Of a DNA stretch of 39,892 nucleotides, positions 24,715 to 33,939 are shown in pieces. The position numbers were made by a program, and so were the translations under genes. The notes below the pieces were generated by a model. The model was given only the letters and a program-made list of their open reading frames with translations, did not search any database and was not told where the DNA came from. Each line of letters opens with the position of its first letter. The stretch's first letter is position 1. Source of the stretch: Brevundimonas vesicularis (GTDB lineage: Bacteria; Pseudomonadota; Alphaproteobacteria; Caulobacterales; Caulobacteraceae). The stretch covers positions 1 through 39,892 of the forward strand of contig NZ_JACHLJ010000007.1 of the NCBI RefSeq assembly GCF_014204545.1. Direction: 5' to 3'.

Positions 24715-25998
24715 ATGCGACGCGAAATCCTGCCAGCCGGCGTCGCCCTGATGCTGTTCGGCGCAACCGACGCCTCGGCCCAGGCTTTGCGCTCGGCCCA
24801 GGACGCGCAAATCGACCTCTTCGTTCGCAGCCGGGCGGTCGCCGTGCGTGACCGGCCGCAACCCGCCTATGATCCGCTCGGCATCCGGGCCGGCGGTTTC
24901 ACAGTCTTTCCCCGGCTTCGGTCGGGCGTCGTCCATGACGACAATGTCTTTGCGGCCAAAGACGACCGTCAGCCTGCAACCACCCTGCGCCTGACGCCTG
25001 AAGTCGTCGTCCGATCCAACGGGTCGCGTCATGCGCTCGAAACCCGCGCCCGCGCCGAGATCGATCGCAACCTCGACTTCGACAGCGAGAACACGACTGA
25101 CTGGAGCCTGAGCGGCGCCGGCCGTCTCGACATCGTTCGAGGCGTCGACATCACCTTGGCCGCCGACTACGCCCACGATCACGAGGCCCGCACCGCCGCC
25201 GGCGCCGATCCCGCCGCTCGCCGCCCGATCGCCTTCGACCTGGCCTCCGCCTCGCTGGCGGCGACGCGCACACGGGGTCCATTGCGCCTGTCGGCCAAGG
25301 CCGCCGTTCTTCGCTATGACTACCGCGATGGGCTGAGCGACGCCGGCGCCGTCATCGAACAGGACGACCGTGATCGCACGGTCGTCCGCCTGACCGGCCG
25401 CGCCGACTACGCCCTCTCTCCCGCGACGGCCTTGTTCGTCCAGCTCGCCCGCGACGACCGCGACTATCGCACGGTGGCAGGGTCGCCCGAACGATCCTCT
25501 TCCGGCAATGAAGCCTTGGCTGGCGTAAACTTTGAGCTGGGCGCGCTGATCCGGGGCGAGGTCGCCGCCGGATACATCCGCCAGGATTTTCAGGACGCAG
25601 CCTATGGCGATCTCGACGCCTTCGGCGGTCGTGTGCGCCTGTCGTGGTTTCCAACGCAACTGACGACTCTGACAGCCACCGCCGCGCGCAGCGTCGAGGA
25701 TACCGGCGCGGTCGGCTCGGCCGGCGCCCTGCGCACCGACCTGTCGATCAGCGTGGACCACGAACTGCTGCGCAACCTGATCCTGACAGCGGAAACGGCG
25801 TGGAGCGAAGACGACCACAACGGCCTCGACCGCATCGACACGCGCTTTACTGCGGGTTTCAGCGCCGTCTATCGCCTCAGCCGTCGCTATGGCCTGACCG
25901 GCGGCCTGGCTTATCTCGACCAATCCTCGTCCGGCGCTGCTGCAGGGCCGAGCTATCGCTCGACGCGCCTGTCCATCGCGGTCGTTTCGCAGTTCTGA
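24715..25998 (+). CDS. Outer-membrane beta-barrel of the BBP2_2 type (polysaccharide export)
   Basis: A 427-residue protein with a signal peptide (cleavage about residue 23, ASAQA) and a C-terminal phenylalanine as in outer-membrane barrels. From about residue 60 it alternates strands of aromatic/charged pattern with DD turns. The opening GVVHDDNVF segment is typical of the beta-barrel porin 2 family found in exopolysaccharide loci. In Myxococcus and Vibrio such barrels are thought to carry polymer across the outer membrane. It sits between sugar-nucleotide genes and a Wzc-type kinase, and no Wza-like gene is in view, so it may be the outer-membrane exit of this pathway (inference). Confidence 0.82.
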   Translation: MRREILPAGVALMLFGATDASAQALRSAQDAQIDLFVRSRAVAVRDRPQPAYDPLGIRAGGFTVFPRLRSGVVHDDNVFAAKDDRQPATTLRLTPEVVVRSNGSRHALETRARAEIDRNLDFDSENTTDWSLSGAGRLDIVRGVDITLAADYAHDHEARTAAGADPAARRPIAFDLASASLAATRTRGPLRLSAKAAVLRYDYRDGLSDAGAVIEQDDRDRTVVRLTGRADYALSPATALFVQLARDDRDYRTVAGSPERSSSGNEALAGVNFELGALIRGEVAAGYIRQDFQDAAYGDLDAFGGRVRLSWFPTQLTTLTATAARSVEDTGAVGSAGALRTDLSISVDHELLRNLILTAETAWSEDDHNGLDRIDTRFTAGFSAVYRLSRRYGLTGGLAYLDQSSSGAAAGPSYRSTRLSIAVVSQF

Positions 25999-26079
25999 CG
26001 GCACGGCCGCAGCGCGAAGATTGACAACCTGAAGTCATCATCGCACGACTGGACGGGACGATCACCGTTCGATGGCGCG

Positions 26080-28272
26080 ATGACCCACCACGACCCCACG
26101 ATCGGCGGTCCCGCCCAACCGGCGGACGACGCCATCGACCTCCACGCCCTGATCACCGCCTTCCGCCGTCGTCTCGGTCTGTTCACCGCGGTCGCAGCCG
26201 TCGTCTGCTTGATCGTGCTGGCACTGATGCTGGGCCAGCCGCCGGTCTATACCGCGACCGCCAGCCTTCAGATCAACACCCGCAAGGAACAGGTCGTGGC
26301 GGGACAGGCCGTGCTGTCGGCGCTCGACGCCGAGGCGGCCATTGTCGACACCGAGGTCGAGGTTCTGAAGTCACCCCAGCTTGCCGCCCAGGTCGTGCAG
26401 ACGCTGGATCTGATCCGCGATCCCGAGTTCAACGCCCGCCTGCGATCCTCGCCCCTCACCAAACATCTGCCGCGCGCCGCGCCTACGCCGACGGATGGCC
26501 AGATCGAACTCCAACAGGTTATCGACGCCGTCCGGCGACGCCTGACCGTGCGCCGCGTCGGCCTGACCTATTCGATGGCAATCAGCTTCACCTCCGAAGA
26601 CCCGACCAAAGCGGCCCGCATCGCCAACGCCTTCGCCGAGGCCTATCTCCAGTCTCAACTCACCGCCAAGTTCGACGCCAACGCCCAGGCCAACACCTTC
26701 CTGGGCGCACGGCTGGAAGATCTGCGCCGCCAGGTCGAGGCCGCCGACGCCGCCGTCTCGGCCTACCGGATCGACAATGGCCTGCTCAGCGCCCAGGGCG
26801 CCACCCTGACCGAGCAGGAGATTTCGGCCTACAACCAGCAACTCGCCCTGGCCCGCGCACAGCAGGCCGAACAGGACGCCCGCCTGCGCACCGCCCGCTC
26901 TCAGATGGCGGCCGGTTCGAACGGCGACGATGTGGGCGAGGCCCTCTCCTCGCCCGTGGTTCAGAATCTGCGCGCCCAGCGCGCCGCGATCAGCACGCGC
27001 GTCGCGGATCTGTCGGTCCGTTATGGCCCGCTGCACCCCGACATGATCCGCGCCCGTCAGGAGTTGGCCGACATCGACGCCCAGATCCAGGCCGAGATAC
27101 GCCGTGTCGTCTCCAACCTGGACGCCCAGGCTCAGGTCGCCCGCCAACGCGCCGCCTCGGTCCAGTCCAGCCTGGACGCCGCGCGCGGCGCCTTGGCCGA
27201 CAACAACGCCGCCTCGGTGCGCCTGCGCGAACTGGAGGGCGAGGCCGAAGCCGCCCGCGCCATCTACCGCGCCTTCCTGGATCGCTATCGCGAGACCAGC
27301 GCCCAGACCGGCGTCGAGCAGGCGGACGCCCGCATCGTCTCGCGCGCCACGCCTCCGACCGCGCAGAGCGCACCGAACCTGATGATCAGCCTGGCGCTCA
27401 GCCTGATGCTCGGCGCGGCGGCGGCAACCGGGGCCGTCATCATCGCCAACGCCATGCAGACAGGCCTCAGCGGCCCAGATGACATCGAGCGCAGGCTGGG
27501 CGTCGGCGCCGTCGGCGCCGTTCCCCTCGCCTCATCGGTGGCGACGGCGGAGGATCAGACGCTTCACCCGATCGATCTCGTCGTCCAACGGCCGCTGTCG
27601 GTCTTCGCCGAGGCTTTCCGGGCGCTGCGCACTTCGATCACCCCCATCGTCAGCGTCGTGGGCGAACCGTCCGCGCGCATCGTCGCCGTCACCTCCGCCC
27701 TTCCCGGCGAAGGCAAGACCACCACAGCCGTCTGCCTAGCCCGCGTCGCCGCGCGCTCCGGCGGACGCGTGCTGTTGATCGACGGCGACCCGCGTCGGCG
27801 CGGCGTGACGCGAATGCTGGGCCTGAACCCTGACCACGGCCTGGCCGAGGTCCTCCATGGCGCGGCGGCCTGGCGAAACGTCCTGGTGCTGGACCCGGCC
27901 TCCGGCGCACAGGTTCTGCCCCTATCGGGATCTGGCCTGTCGGCCGACGACCTGTTCGGCGCCCCGCCGATGACCGCCCTGCTCGACGAACTGCGTCAGA
28001 CCTTCGACCTGATCGTCATCGACACGGCGCCCGTCCTGGTCCTCGCCGACGCCCGCATCCTGTCAGCCAAGGCCGACTCCGTCATCCTGCTGGCCCGCTG
28101 GCGAAAGACCCCGTCGCGCGTCGTCGCCGCCGCTTTGCGCATCCTGCATCAAACCGGCGCCCGCCCCCTCGGCGTCACCTTGAGCCAGCTCGATGTCCGG
28201 GCGCAGTCAGGCCAAGACTATGGCCACGCCGGCTACGACTACCGCGCCTACCGAAAATACTATGCGGCATGA
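26080..28272 (+). CDS. Wzc-type polysaccharide co-polymerase and tyrosine autokinase
   Basis: A 730-residue inner-membrane protein. The N-terminal Wzz domain starts after TM1 (about 33-52). A long periplasmic coiled coil (about 190-420) follows, then TM2 (about 435-455) after a Pro-rich motif. The cytoplasmic BY-kinase has Walker A PGEGKTTT (542-549), Walker A' LLIDGD (565-570) and a Walker B in LIVIDTAPV. The C-terminus has six tyrosines at 714, 719, 721, 724, 727 and 728, the usual autophosphorylation cluster. Such proteins set chain length and drive export of capsule or exopolysaccharide. It is preceded by an 81-base gap after the barrel gene. Confidence 0.95.
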   Translation: MTHHDPTIGGPAQPADDAIDLHALITAFRRRLGLFTAVAAVVCLIVLALMLGQPPVYTATASLQINTRKEQVVAGQAVLSALDAEAAIVDTEVEVLKSPQLAAQVVQTLDLIRDPEFNARLRSSPLTKHLPRAAPTPTDGQIELQQVIDAVRRRLTVRRVGLTYSMAISFTSEDPTKAARIANAFAEAYLQSQLTAKFDANAQANTFLGARLEDLRRQVEAADAAVSAYRIDNGLLSAQGATLTEQEISAYNQQLALARAQQAEQDARLRTARSQMAAGSNGDDVGEALSSPVVQNLRAQRAAISTRVADLSVRYGPLHPDMIRARQELADIDAQIQAEIRRVVSNLDAQAQVARQRAASVQSSLDAARGALADNNAASVRLRELEGEAEAARAIYRAFLDRYRETSAQTGVEQADARIVSRATPPTAQSAPNLMISLALSLMLGAAAATGAVIIANAMQTGLSGPDDIERRLGVGAVGAVPLASSVATAEDQTLHPIDLVVQRPLSVFAEAFRALRTSITPIVSVVGEPSARIVAVTSALPGEGKTTTAVCLARVAARSGGRVLLIDGDPRRRGVTRMLGLNPDHGLAEVLHGAAAWRNVLVLDPASGAQVLPLSGSGLSADDLFGAPPMTALLDELRQTFDLIVIDTAPVLVLADARILSAKADSVILLARWRKTPSRVVAAALRILHQTGARPLGVTLSQLDVRAQSGQDYGHAGYDYRAYRKYYAA

Positions 28273-28304
28273 TTTAAGGTAGAGATCAGGCCGCTAAACC
28301 AGCT

Positions 28305-28616
28305 TCACGTCTTACCATCGACGACAAGCACCAGAGTTTGAAACACAACTCCGATTGCACCGAGCAGGCCCCCGGCGATCGCCAGGCGCAAGCCGAAGGA
28401 CCGTGTCGCTTCCGGCTTTTCACGCAAGGCAATCAGGCATTTCCAACATAGGGCGCCAATAGTTGCCAGACAGAGGGCGCTGAAAGTCAGCCCGAAAATG
28501 TTCCAGGCGCCGGCATCCCCGCGCGCCACGTCGGCGGCGCTGGACAGCAGATACAGGCCCATGAAATGGGCGGCCCAGATCAGGAGCCCGCCCAGCATCA
28601 ACAGCCAGAACCTCAT
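28305..28616 (-). CDS. Small membrane protein at the end of the caa3 oxidase operon
   Basis: A 103-residue protein with three hydrophobic segments (about 3-23, 38-60, 77-99). The first contains WAAHFMGLY, a motif I associate with small proteins in alternative oxidase clusters. The ATG at 28616 overlaps the stop of the subunit I+III gene by 4 bases (ATGA), so it is part of that operon. It may be an accessory or assembly subunit; no known function is assigned. It ends 32 bases before the convergent Wzc gene stop. Confidence 0.82.
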   Translation of the reverse strand: MRFWLLMLGGLLIWAAHFMGLYLLSSAADVARGDAGAWNIFGLTFSALCLATIGALCWKCLIALREKPEATRSFGLRLAIAGGLLGAIGVVFQTLVLVVDGKT

Positions 28617-31159
28617 GCGCCGACGCCCGGGAACAGGCGGATCAGAAGGGTCGTCGCTGCGCCCTGAACCGCCGTGAAGGCCACGAAAAGGGCGACCACT
28701 TCGAACGTCGCCGGATAGCGCGGCGACACCAGGCGGCAAAGCCAGCGCAGCAGGACGAACGGCCCCATCAATAGTGAAATGCCGACGAATGTCCCCTGCC
28801 AGGCCAACAGCGCATAGACGGTCGCGCCCTGGCTGGAGTCGTCGGGGCGAAGGCCCGAGCTCCACCAAGCCGAGGCCTCGGCCGCAAAGGCGCCGCCCGC
28901 CGCCACAGTGGCGGCCAGCATCAGAATGGCGGCGATGCCAGCGCTGCGGGGCCGGTCGAGCTTCAGGGCGCCTTGAGACGCCCAGGCGCCGATCCCGGCG
29001 GCCGCCAGCAGACCCAGGGTTAATGGCAGAGAGCCGATCTCGGGCGGCGCCTGCCACAGGTCTGGCCGCCGGCTCCACAGGAAGACGTAGGAGAAGCAGG
29101 CCATGATCGCGACCATGCCCGACACGATCAAGGTGATGACCATCGCCCACCAGCCGTGACTGCTGGGGCCGGACACATACGTCGGCAGTCGCACGCCCCC
29201 GCCGACGTCCACCGTCGCTGGACCGCTGGGGCGATCCAGTCCCCAGCACCATTTGAGGATGCAGTAGACCGCCAGAACGCCGCTGACCAAGGATGCGACG
29301 TAGGCCTGGATCGTCAGGATCAAAAAGAAGCCGGCGGTGAAGATCGCGCCCCAGACATACCAGCTGGACGGCCGGGGCATCCGCTGGAGATATTGAGGTT
29401 CGGCGTTGATCGGACTGGTGATCATGGTCTCACGCTCGCCACGCGGTGCGCCGGGCAGGAAGTAGCGGCCGGCCTCGACGTCGCGCGCCAGATTGGGCTG
29501 GTCCCACACTGGATACAGGCTCTTGATCACCGGGACGGACCGCAGCGAGTAGCGGCCAGAGGGCAGCCACTCCAGCCCCGGCCCGCCGAAGACATTCCCC
29601 GCGTCCTTCTCGCCGAAGGGCCGGAAGTTGCGGATCATGTCGATCATCCACAACACCACCGCCAGGCCGAACATGAAGGAGCCGACGGTCGAGATCATAT
29701 TGGGCAGGTCCCAGCCCCGATCCGGCAGATAGGTATAGACCCGGCGCGGCATGCCCATCAGCCCGGTCAGGTGCATCGGCATGAAGGTCACGTTGTGGCC
29801 GACGAACATCAGCCAGAAGATCCACTTGCCCCACCGCTCGCTGAGCGGCCGACTGCTGGACATCGGCGTCCAGTAGTAGATGGCGGCGAACAGCGGGAAG
29901 ACCATCCCGCCGATCAGGACGTAATGCAGGTGGGCGACGATGAAATAGCTGTCGTGGGCCTGCCAGTCGAACGGCACCATGGCGACCATCACCCCGGTCA
30001 GCCCGCCCATGACGAAGATCACCAGCCCCCCGACTGCGAACAGGCCGGGCGTGTTGAATCGCATCTTGCCCGCCGCAAGGGTGGCGATCCAGGCGAAGAC
30101 CTGCACCCCCGCCGGCACGCTGACGGCCATGGAGGCGGCGCTGAAATAGTTGATCGAGATTTGCGGCATGCCCGTGGTGAACATGTGGTGCGCCCAGACG
30201 CCAAAGCTGATGAAGCCGGTCGCCAGCATGGCCAGGACCACCAGCCGATAACCGACCAGCTTGGTCTGGGCGACAGCCGGGATCAGGGTCGACATCGCCC
30301 CCGCCGCCGGCAGGAAGATGATGTAGACCTCGGGGTGGCCGAAGAACCAGAACAGATGCTGCCACAGCATGGGGTCGCCGCCCTTGGCCGCATCGAAGAA
30401 GGGCCAGCCCAGCGCGCGTTCCAGCTCCAGCAGCAGGGTCGACAGGATGATCGACGGGAAGGCGATGATGATCATGCAGGCGAAGATCAGCATGGCCCAG
30501 GCGAAGATCGGCAGCTTGTCCAGCGTCATGCCCGGCGTCCGCGTCTTCAGCACTCCGACGATGATCTCGATGGCGCCGGCGATGGCCGAAATCTCGATGA
30601 AGCCGATGCCCAGCAGCCAGAAGTCGGCGTTGATCCCCGGCGAGTAAGTTGTCGACGTCAGCGGCGGATACATGAACCAGCCGCCATTCGGCGCCAGGCC
30701 GAAGAACAGCGAGGCGAAGAAGCAGAGCCCCCCGACCAGATAGGCCCAGAAGGCGTAGGCGCTCAGCCTCGGGAACGGCAGATCGCGCGCCCCCAGCATC
30801 TGCGGCAGCAACAGCACGCCCAACGCCTCGACCGCTGGCACTGCGAACAGGAACATCATCACCGTGCCGTGCATGGTGAAGATCTGGTTGTAGGTCTCCT
30901 GCGCCAGGAAGCCGGTCATCGGCAGGGCCAGCTGCGTGCGCATCAACAGCGCCAGGACGCCTGCCAACACAAAGAACAGCATGGCCGCGCCGACGTAATA
31001 GACGCCGATGTAGTTGTTGTTGATCGCGGTGATCCACTCCCACGGCCGCCGCGGGCCGCACCAGACCTCGTCGAGCTGCTCCAGCTCGCCCTCGGGCCGG
31101 GCTTCGGTGGTGGGGAAGCGTTTGTAGAGTTCGGGATCGAACCCGGTTTCCGAACTCAT
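28613..31159 (-). CDS. ctaD: Cytochrome c oxidase subunit I+III fusion (caa3 type)
   Basis: An 848-residue inner-membrane protein. Subunit I (about 1-560) has all metal ligands: H97 (heme a, MHGTVMM), H275/Y279 in GHPEVYI (CuB and cross-linked Tyr), H324-H325 (CuB), H410 (heme a3) and H412 (heme a). The GHPEVY glutamate marks an A1-type oxidase. From about 585 a shortened subunit III-like part with about 6 hydrophobic segments follows, starting SWYVWGAIF and including GWWAMVITLIVSGM. It reduces O2 and pumps protons using electrons from subunit II. Four-base overlaps link it to both neighbours. Confidence 0.95.
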   Translation of the reverse strand: MSSETGFDPELYKRFPTTEARPEGELEQLDEVWCGPRRPWEWITAINNNYIGVYYVGAAMLFFVLAGVLALLMRTQLALPMTGFLAQETYNQIFTMHGTVMMFLFAVPAVEALGVLLLPQMLGARDLPFPRLSAYAFWAYLVGGLCFFASLFFGLAPNGGWFMYPPLTSTTYSPGINADFWLLGIGFIEISAIAGAIEIIVGVLKTRTPGMTLDKLPIFAWAMLIFACMIIIAFPSIILSTLLLELERALGWPFFDAAKGGDPMLWQHLFWFFGHPEVYIIFLPAAGAMSTLIPAVAQTKLVGYRLVVLAMLATGFISFGVWAHHMFTTGMPQISINYFSAASMAVSVPAGVQVFAWIATLAAGKMRFNTPGLFAVGGLVIFVMGGLTGVMVAMVPFDWQAHDSYFIVAHLHYVLIGGMVFPLFAAIYYWTPMSSSRPLSERWGKWIFWLMFVGHNVTFMPMHLTGLMGMPRRVYTYLPDRGWDLPNMISTVGSFMFGLAVVLWMIDMIRNFRPFGEKDAGNVFGGPGLEWLPSGRYSLRSVPVIKSLYPVWDQPNLARDVEAGRYFLPGAPRGERETMITSPINAEPQYLQRMPRPSSWYVWGAIFTAGFFLILTIQAYVASLVSGVLAVYCILKWCWGLDRPSGPATVDVGGGVRLPTYVSGPSSHGWWAMVITLIVSGMVAIMACFSYVFLWSRRPDLWQAPPEIGSLPLTLGLLAAAGIGAWASQGALKLDRPRSAGIAAILMLAATVAAGGAFAAEASAWWSSGLRPDDSSQGATVYALLAWQGTFVGISLLMGPFVLLRWLCRLVSPRYPATFEVVALFVAFTAVQGAATTLLIRLFPGVGA

Positions 31160-32133
31160 TTCAGGCTTTCCAGATAGGCGGCGACGGCGCGCACGTCCTG
31201 ACCCGACAGGACCGCATAGGACGGCATCCGGTTGCCAGGCTTCAGGCTCTGGCTGTCCGAAATCCAGCCGGCCATCGTCCCCTGATTGTTCGGCAGGATG
31301 CCGGCGCCCAGGGTCTGGCGCGATCCGACATGGGTCAGGTCAGGTCCGGCTAAACCATTCGCCTCGGTCCCGCGAATGGTGTGACACGCGGCGCAGCCCG
31401 AGGCGGCGAAGACGTTGCGCCCCTGTTCGATCAAGGCGAGCGGCCCCTGAGCCGAGGGCACGACGGCCGCCGGCCGCGACTGACGCGCCAACCAGGCGGC
31501 ATAGTCGTCCGGCGCATGGGCCACGACCACCAGCCCCATCAGGGCGTGCGGCCCGCCGCAATATTCGGCGCACTGTCCGCCGTAGGTCCCGGGCGCATCG
31601 GCCTGCAGCCGCATGAAGTTGCGACGGCCGGGGATCATGTCGGTCTTGCCGCCCAGGCGCGGCACCCAAAAGCTGTGGATCACGTCCGCGCTTTCCAGTT
31701 CGAACACCACCGGCTGCCCGGCGGGGATGTGAACCTCGTTGGCATCCTGGACGATCTCGCGGCCTTGGTCGTCCAGATAGGCGACGCGCCACCACCACAT
31801 CTCGCCCGTGACGCGCACCCGCATCTCGCCGGCCTTTGGCGCATCGGCCACCCGCGCCGTCGTGGTCAGCCCATAGATCAGCAGGCCCGTCAGCACGACC
31901 ACCGGAAAGGCCAAACCGGCGATCCAGATCAGCCGCTCGCCGCCGACCCGGCGCTTCCACTTGCGCGGCCCGAACAGGGCGATGCCGAGCGCCCCGGCCA
32001 CCACGACCATGACCACCGCCGCCATGATGAACAGCACCCAGGCCACGGTCTGGATCGGTCCGGCGAAAGGCCCGGCCGGATCCAGCACGGGCGGCGGCCA
32101 GCCGGCGATTCCGGGAGGGGCGTCAGTCTTCAT
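31156..32133 (-). CDS. ctaC: Cytochrome c oxidase subunit II with fused cytochrome c domain
   Basis: A 325-residue protein with two membrane helices (about 30-53 and 70-90). The periplasmic CuA domain has H153, C188, C192, H196 and M199 (CAEYCGGPHALM). A C-terminal class I cytochrome c domain has CAACH (247-251) and a Met ligand near 304 (NRMPSY). This is the caa3 arrangement: electrons pass from soluble cytochrome to the fused heme c, then CuA. No typical cleaved signal peptide or lipobox is evident. It overlaps the upstream lipoprotein cytochrome gene by 11 bases and the downstream subunit I gene by 4. Confidence 0.95.
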   Translation of the reverse strand: MKTDAPPGIAGWPPPVLDPAGPFAGPIQTVAWVLFIMAAVVMVVVAGALGIALFGPRKWKRRVGGERLIWIAGLAFPVVVLTGLLIYGLTTTARVADAPKAGEMRVRVTGEMWWWRVAYLDDQGREIVQDANEVHIPAGQPVVFELESADVIHSFWVPRLGGKTDMIPGRRNFMRLQADAPGTYGGQCAEYCGGPHALMGLVVVAHAPDDYAAWLARQSRPAAVVPSAQGPLALIEQGRNVFAASGCAACHTIRGTEANGLAGPDLTHVGSRQTLGAGILPNNQGTMAGWISDSQSLKPGNRMPSYAVLSGQDVRAVAAYLESLK

Positions 32134-32494
32134 CGAGCGTGTACAGATAGGCCGCGACGTCGCGGGCTTGGTCTTGCGTCAGGGGCATGGGCGGCATGGC
32201 GGTTCCGGGGTCCATCGACGGCGCGTCGATCAGCCAGCGGATCAGGACATCGGGCTGGTTCGGCAGGCGTCCGGCGATCAAGGGGCGCGCGCCGAACCCC
32301 GCAAAGTTCGAGCCGGACCGACCCTCGGGCCAGGCGACGCCGGGTATCCGGTGACAAGCGGCGCAACCGACCTCCTTGATCACCGCCAATCCAGCGGCCG
32401 CATCGGCCTGAACCACCGGCCGAGGCAGGTCGGACTTGTCCACGCAGGCGCATAGGGCGAGCGCCAGCGTGCAGGCCGCCGCCCGTCGTCCCAT
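32123..32494 (-). CDS. Lipoprotein monoheme cytochrome c, first gene of the caa3 operon
   Basis: A 123-residue protein with a short basic n-region, then LALALCAC, a lipobox with acylated Cys17. One heme c site, CAACH (44-48), and candidate Met ligands in AMPPMPLT (100-103). The C-terminal ARDVAAYLYTL helix is typical of class I cytochrome c. It probably donates electrons to the oxidase encoded directly downstream. The ATG at 32494 is preferred because it places the basic n-region right before the lipobox; an ATG at 32521 is in frame and possible. Confidence 0.87.
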   Translation of the reverse strand: MGRRAAACTLALALCACVDKSDLPRPVVQADAAAGLAVIKEVGCAACHRIPGVAWPEGRSGSNFAGFGARPLIAGRLPNQPDVLIRWLIDAPSMDPGTAMPPMPLTQDQARDVAAYLYTLDED

Positions 32495-32639
32495 CGCCTC
32501 GCCCGTTGTCCGAAAACCCATCCGCCCCCCAAAGCTTCGCCAGAGCAATCCTCTTGTTGGAAGGAGGTTCCCGACTGCGACATGGAGCCTCGGCGCATCG
32601 CCGCAAGGAACCTTCGCCATAAGCAGGTGTTGCACCGCC

Positions 32640-33392
32640 GTGCGCGCCTCCCTTTCCGTCCTTGTTCTGCTGACCGGCCTGGCCGCCTGCGACTCCACGC
32701 CGGGCCAGACGGATCGCACCTTCACGGCGAATGGTCAGGTCATCGCCATGAGCGGCGGCGCCGGCGGGGCGGCCAACGCCTGCTTTGCCTGTCACGGCCT
32801 GGACGGCGGCGGGGATGGGGTCGCCGCCCCGCGCCTGGCGGGCCTGGACGCCGGCTATCTGCAAAAGCAGTTGGAAGACTATGCATCGGGCCTGCGTCCC
32901 GACGACGCCATGACCCGCATCGCCAAGGCCTTGGACCAGCAGGGCCGACGCGAGGTCGCCGCCTACTACGCCACCCTGCCCGCGCCGCCGACGCAAAGGC
33001 CCGCGTCGATGGCGCCTGCGCCCGCCATCTATCTGAACGGCGACCGTTCGCGCGGCATCGTCGCCTGCGCCTCATGTCACGGCGGCCGGGGTCAAGGCTC
33101 GGGCCAAGGCGGCAATCCGCAGATCGCCGGCCAGCCCGCCGCCTATACGCTTGAACAGATCGACCGCTGGAAAGCGGGCAAACGCCGCAACGACCCGCGC
33201 GGCGTCATGGCCGCCGCCGTCAAATCGCTTTCGGACCCAGAAGCCCGCGCCATAGCGTCCTGGCTGTCGACGCAACCCGCTTCTCCAACGCGCGCCAGCG
33301 CCGCTGCCACCGGGTCCGCTTCGGTCGAAGCTTCGGCACGACCGGCAGCATCGCGTGAAACACGTCGTCCCTATCGATCAGATGGTGCTTGA
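32640..33392 (+). CDS. Diheme cytochrome c (c4-like) lipoprotein
   Basis: A 250-residue protein with lipobox LTGLAAC (Cys17) and two class I cytochrome c domains. The first heme is CFACH (48-52), the second CASCH (143-147). It resembles cytochrome c4, which passes electrons to oxidases. The GTG at 32640 is the best start because the signal peptide begins there; a strong AAGGAGG at 32561-32567 is not followed by an in-frame start for this frame. The last 38 or so residues are a low-complexity Ala/Ser/Arg tail, and the final 173 bases overlap the convergent cytochrome b561 gene. It runs divergently from the caa3 operon. Confidence 0.85.
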   Translation: MRASLSVLVLLTGLAACDSTPGQTDRTFTANGQVIAMSGGAGGAANACFACHGLDGGGDGVAAPRLAGLDAGYLQKQLEDYASGLRPDDAMTRIAKALDQQGRREVAAYYATLPAPPTQRPASMAPAPAIYLNGDRSRGIVACASCHGGRGQGSGQGGNPQIAGQPAAYTLEQIDRWKAGKRRNDPRGVMAAAVKSLSDPEARAIASWLSTQPASPTRASAAATGSASVEASARPAASRETRRPYRSDGA

Positions 33393-33939
33393 GCGCGGCG
33401 CCGGCGTGGATCGGGATCATCAGCAGCAGGGTGATGACCAGGCCCCAGTGCATCCATTCCGCCGCCGCCTCGATCGCCCATAGCTGGGTGTTCGACAGAT
33501 CCTGCAGCGGAAGCAGCGGCCATTTGATGAAGCCCAACGTCTCCAGCTGCCGCGTCCGATCCGTCGCCGAAATCATGGCCCAGCCCGACAGCGGCAGGCC
33601 GAACAGGCAGATGTAGAAGACATAGTGGGTCACATGGGCGGCCATGCTCTCCCAACCCGGCTTGTCCGCATCGTTGATCAGGTCGGGCGCCAGCAGTCGC
33701 CACGACAGCCGGCCGATCACCAGAATCAGCATCAGCACGCCGATCGCAAAATGCAGGTCGTAGGCGCCCATCATGGCGCCGCCCACCGGCTGTCGCCCCA
33801 TCCACCAGCCCCAGCCGAGCTGGAAGATCACCAACCCCGCCATCACCCAATGAAAGCCGATGCCGACGGGCGAATAGCGGCCCTCGTCATGGTGACCCGC
33901 CGCCCATTCCAGCAGCTGCCTGAACAGTTTTTCGATCAT
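33220..33939 (-). CDS. Cytochrome b561 family protein
   Basis: A 239-residue four-helix membrane cytochrome b. Histidines suited to bind two hemes are H30 (GIGFHW), H63 (DLHFAIG), H102/H105 (AHVTHY), H164 (WMHWG) and H178 (PIHAGAALKHH). The HHLIDRDDVFHAMLP end is the family norm. After that a basic tail of about 40 residues (KLRPKRTRWQRR...) extends it, encoded where it overlaps the convergent diheme cytochrome gene. B561 proteins move electrons from quinol to periplasmic acceptors. Its ATG overlaps the ctaG stop (ATGA). Confidence 0.92.
   Translation of the reverse strand: MIEKLFRQLLEWAAGHHDEGRYSPVGIGFHWVMAGLVIFQLGWGWWMGRQPVGGAMMGAYDLHFAIGVLMLILVIGRLSWRLLAPDLINDADKPGWESMAAHVTHYVFYICLFGLPLSGWAMISATDRTRQLETLGFIKWPLLPLQDLSNTQLWAIEAAAEWMHWGLVITLLLMIPIHAGAALKHHLIDRDDVFHAMLPVVPKLRPKRTRWQRRWRALEKRVASTARTLWRGLLGPKAI

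Noticed and set aside
29156..31177. A 673-codon plus-strand frame opposite the oxidase subunit I+III gene
   Set aside because: His/Arg/Gln/Pro-rich, no motif, and the minus strand codes all heme and CuB ligands.
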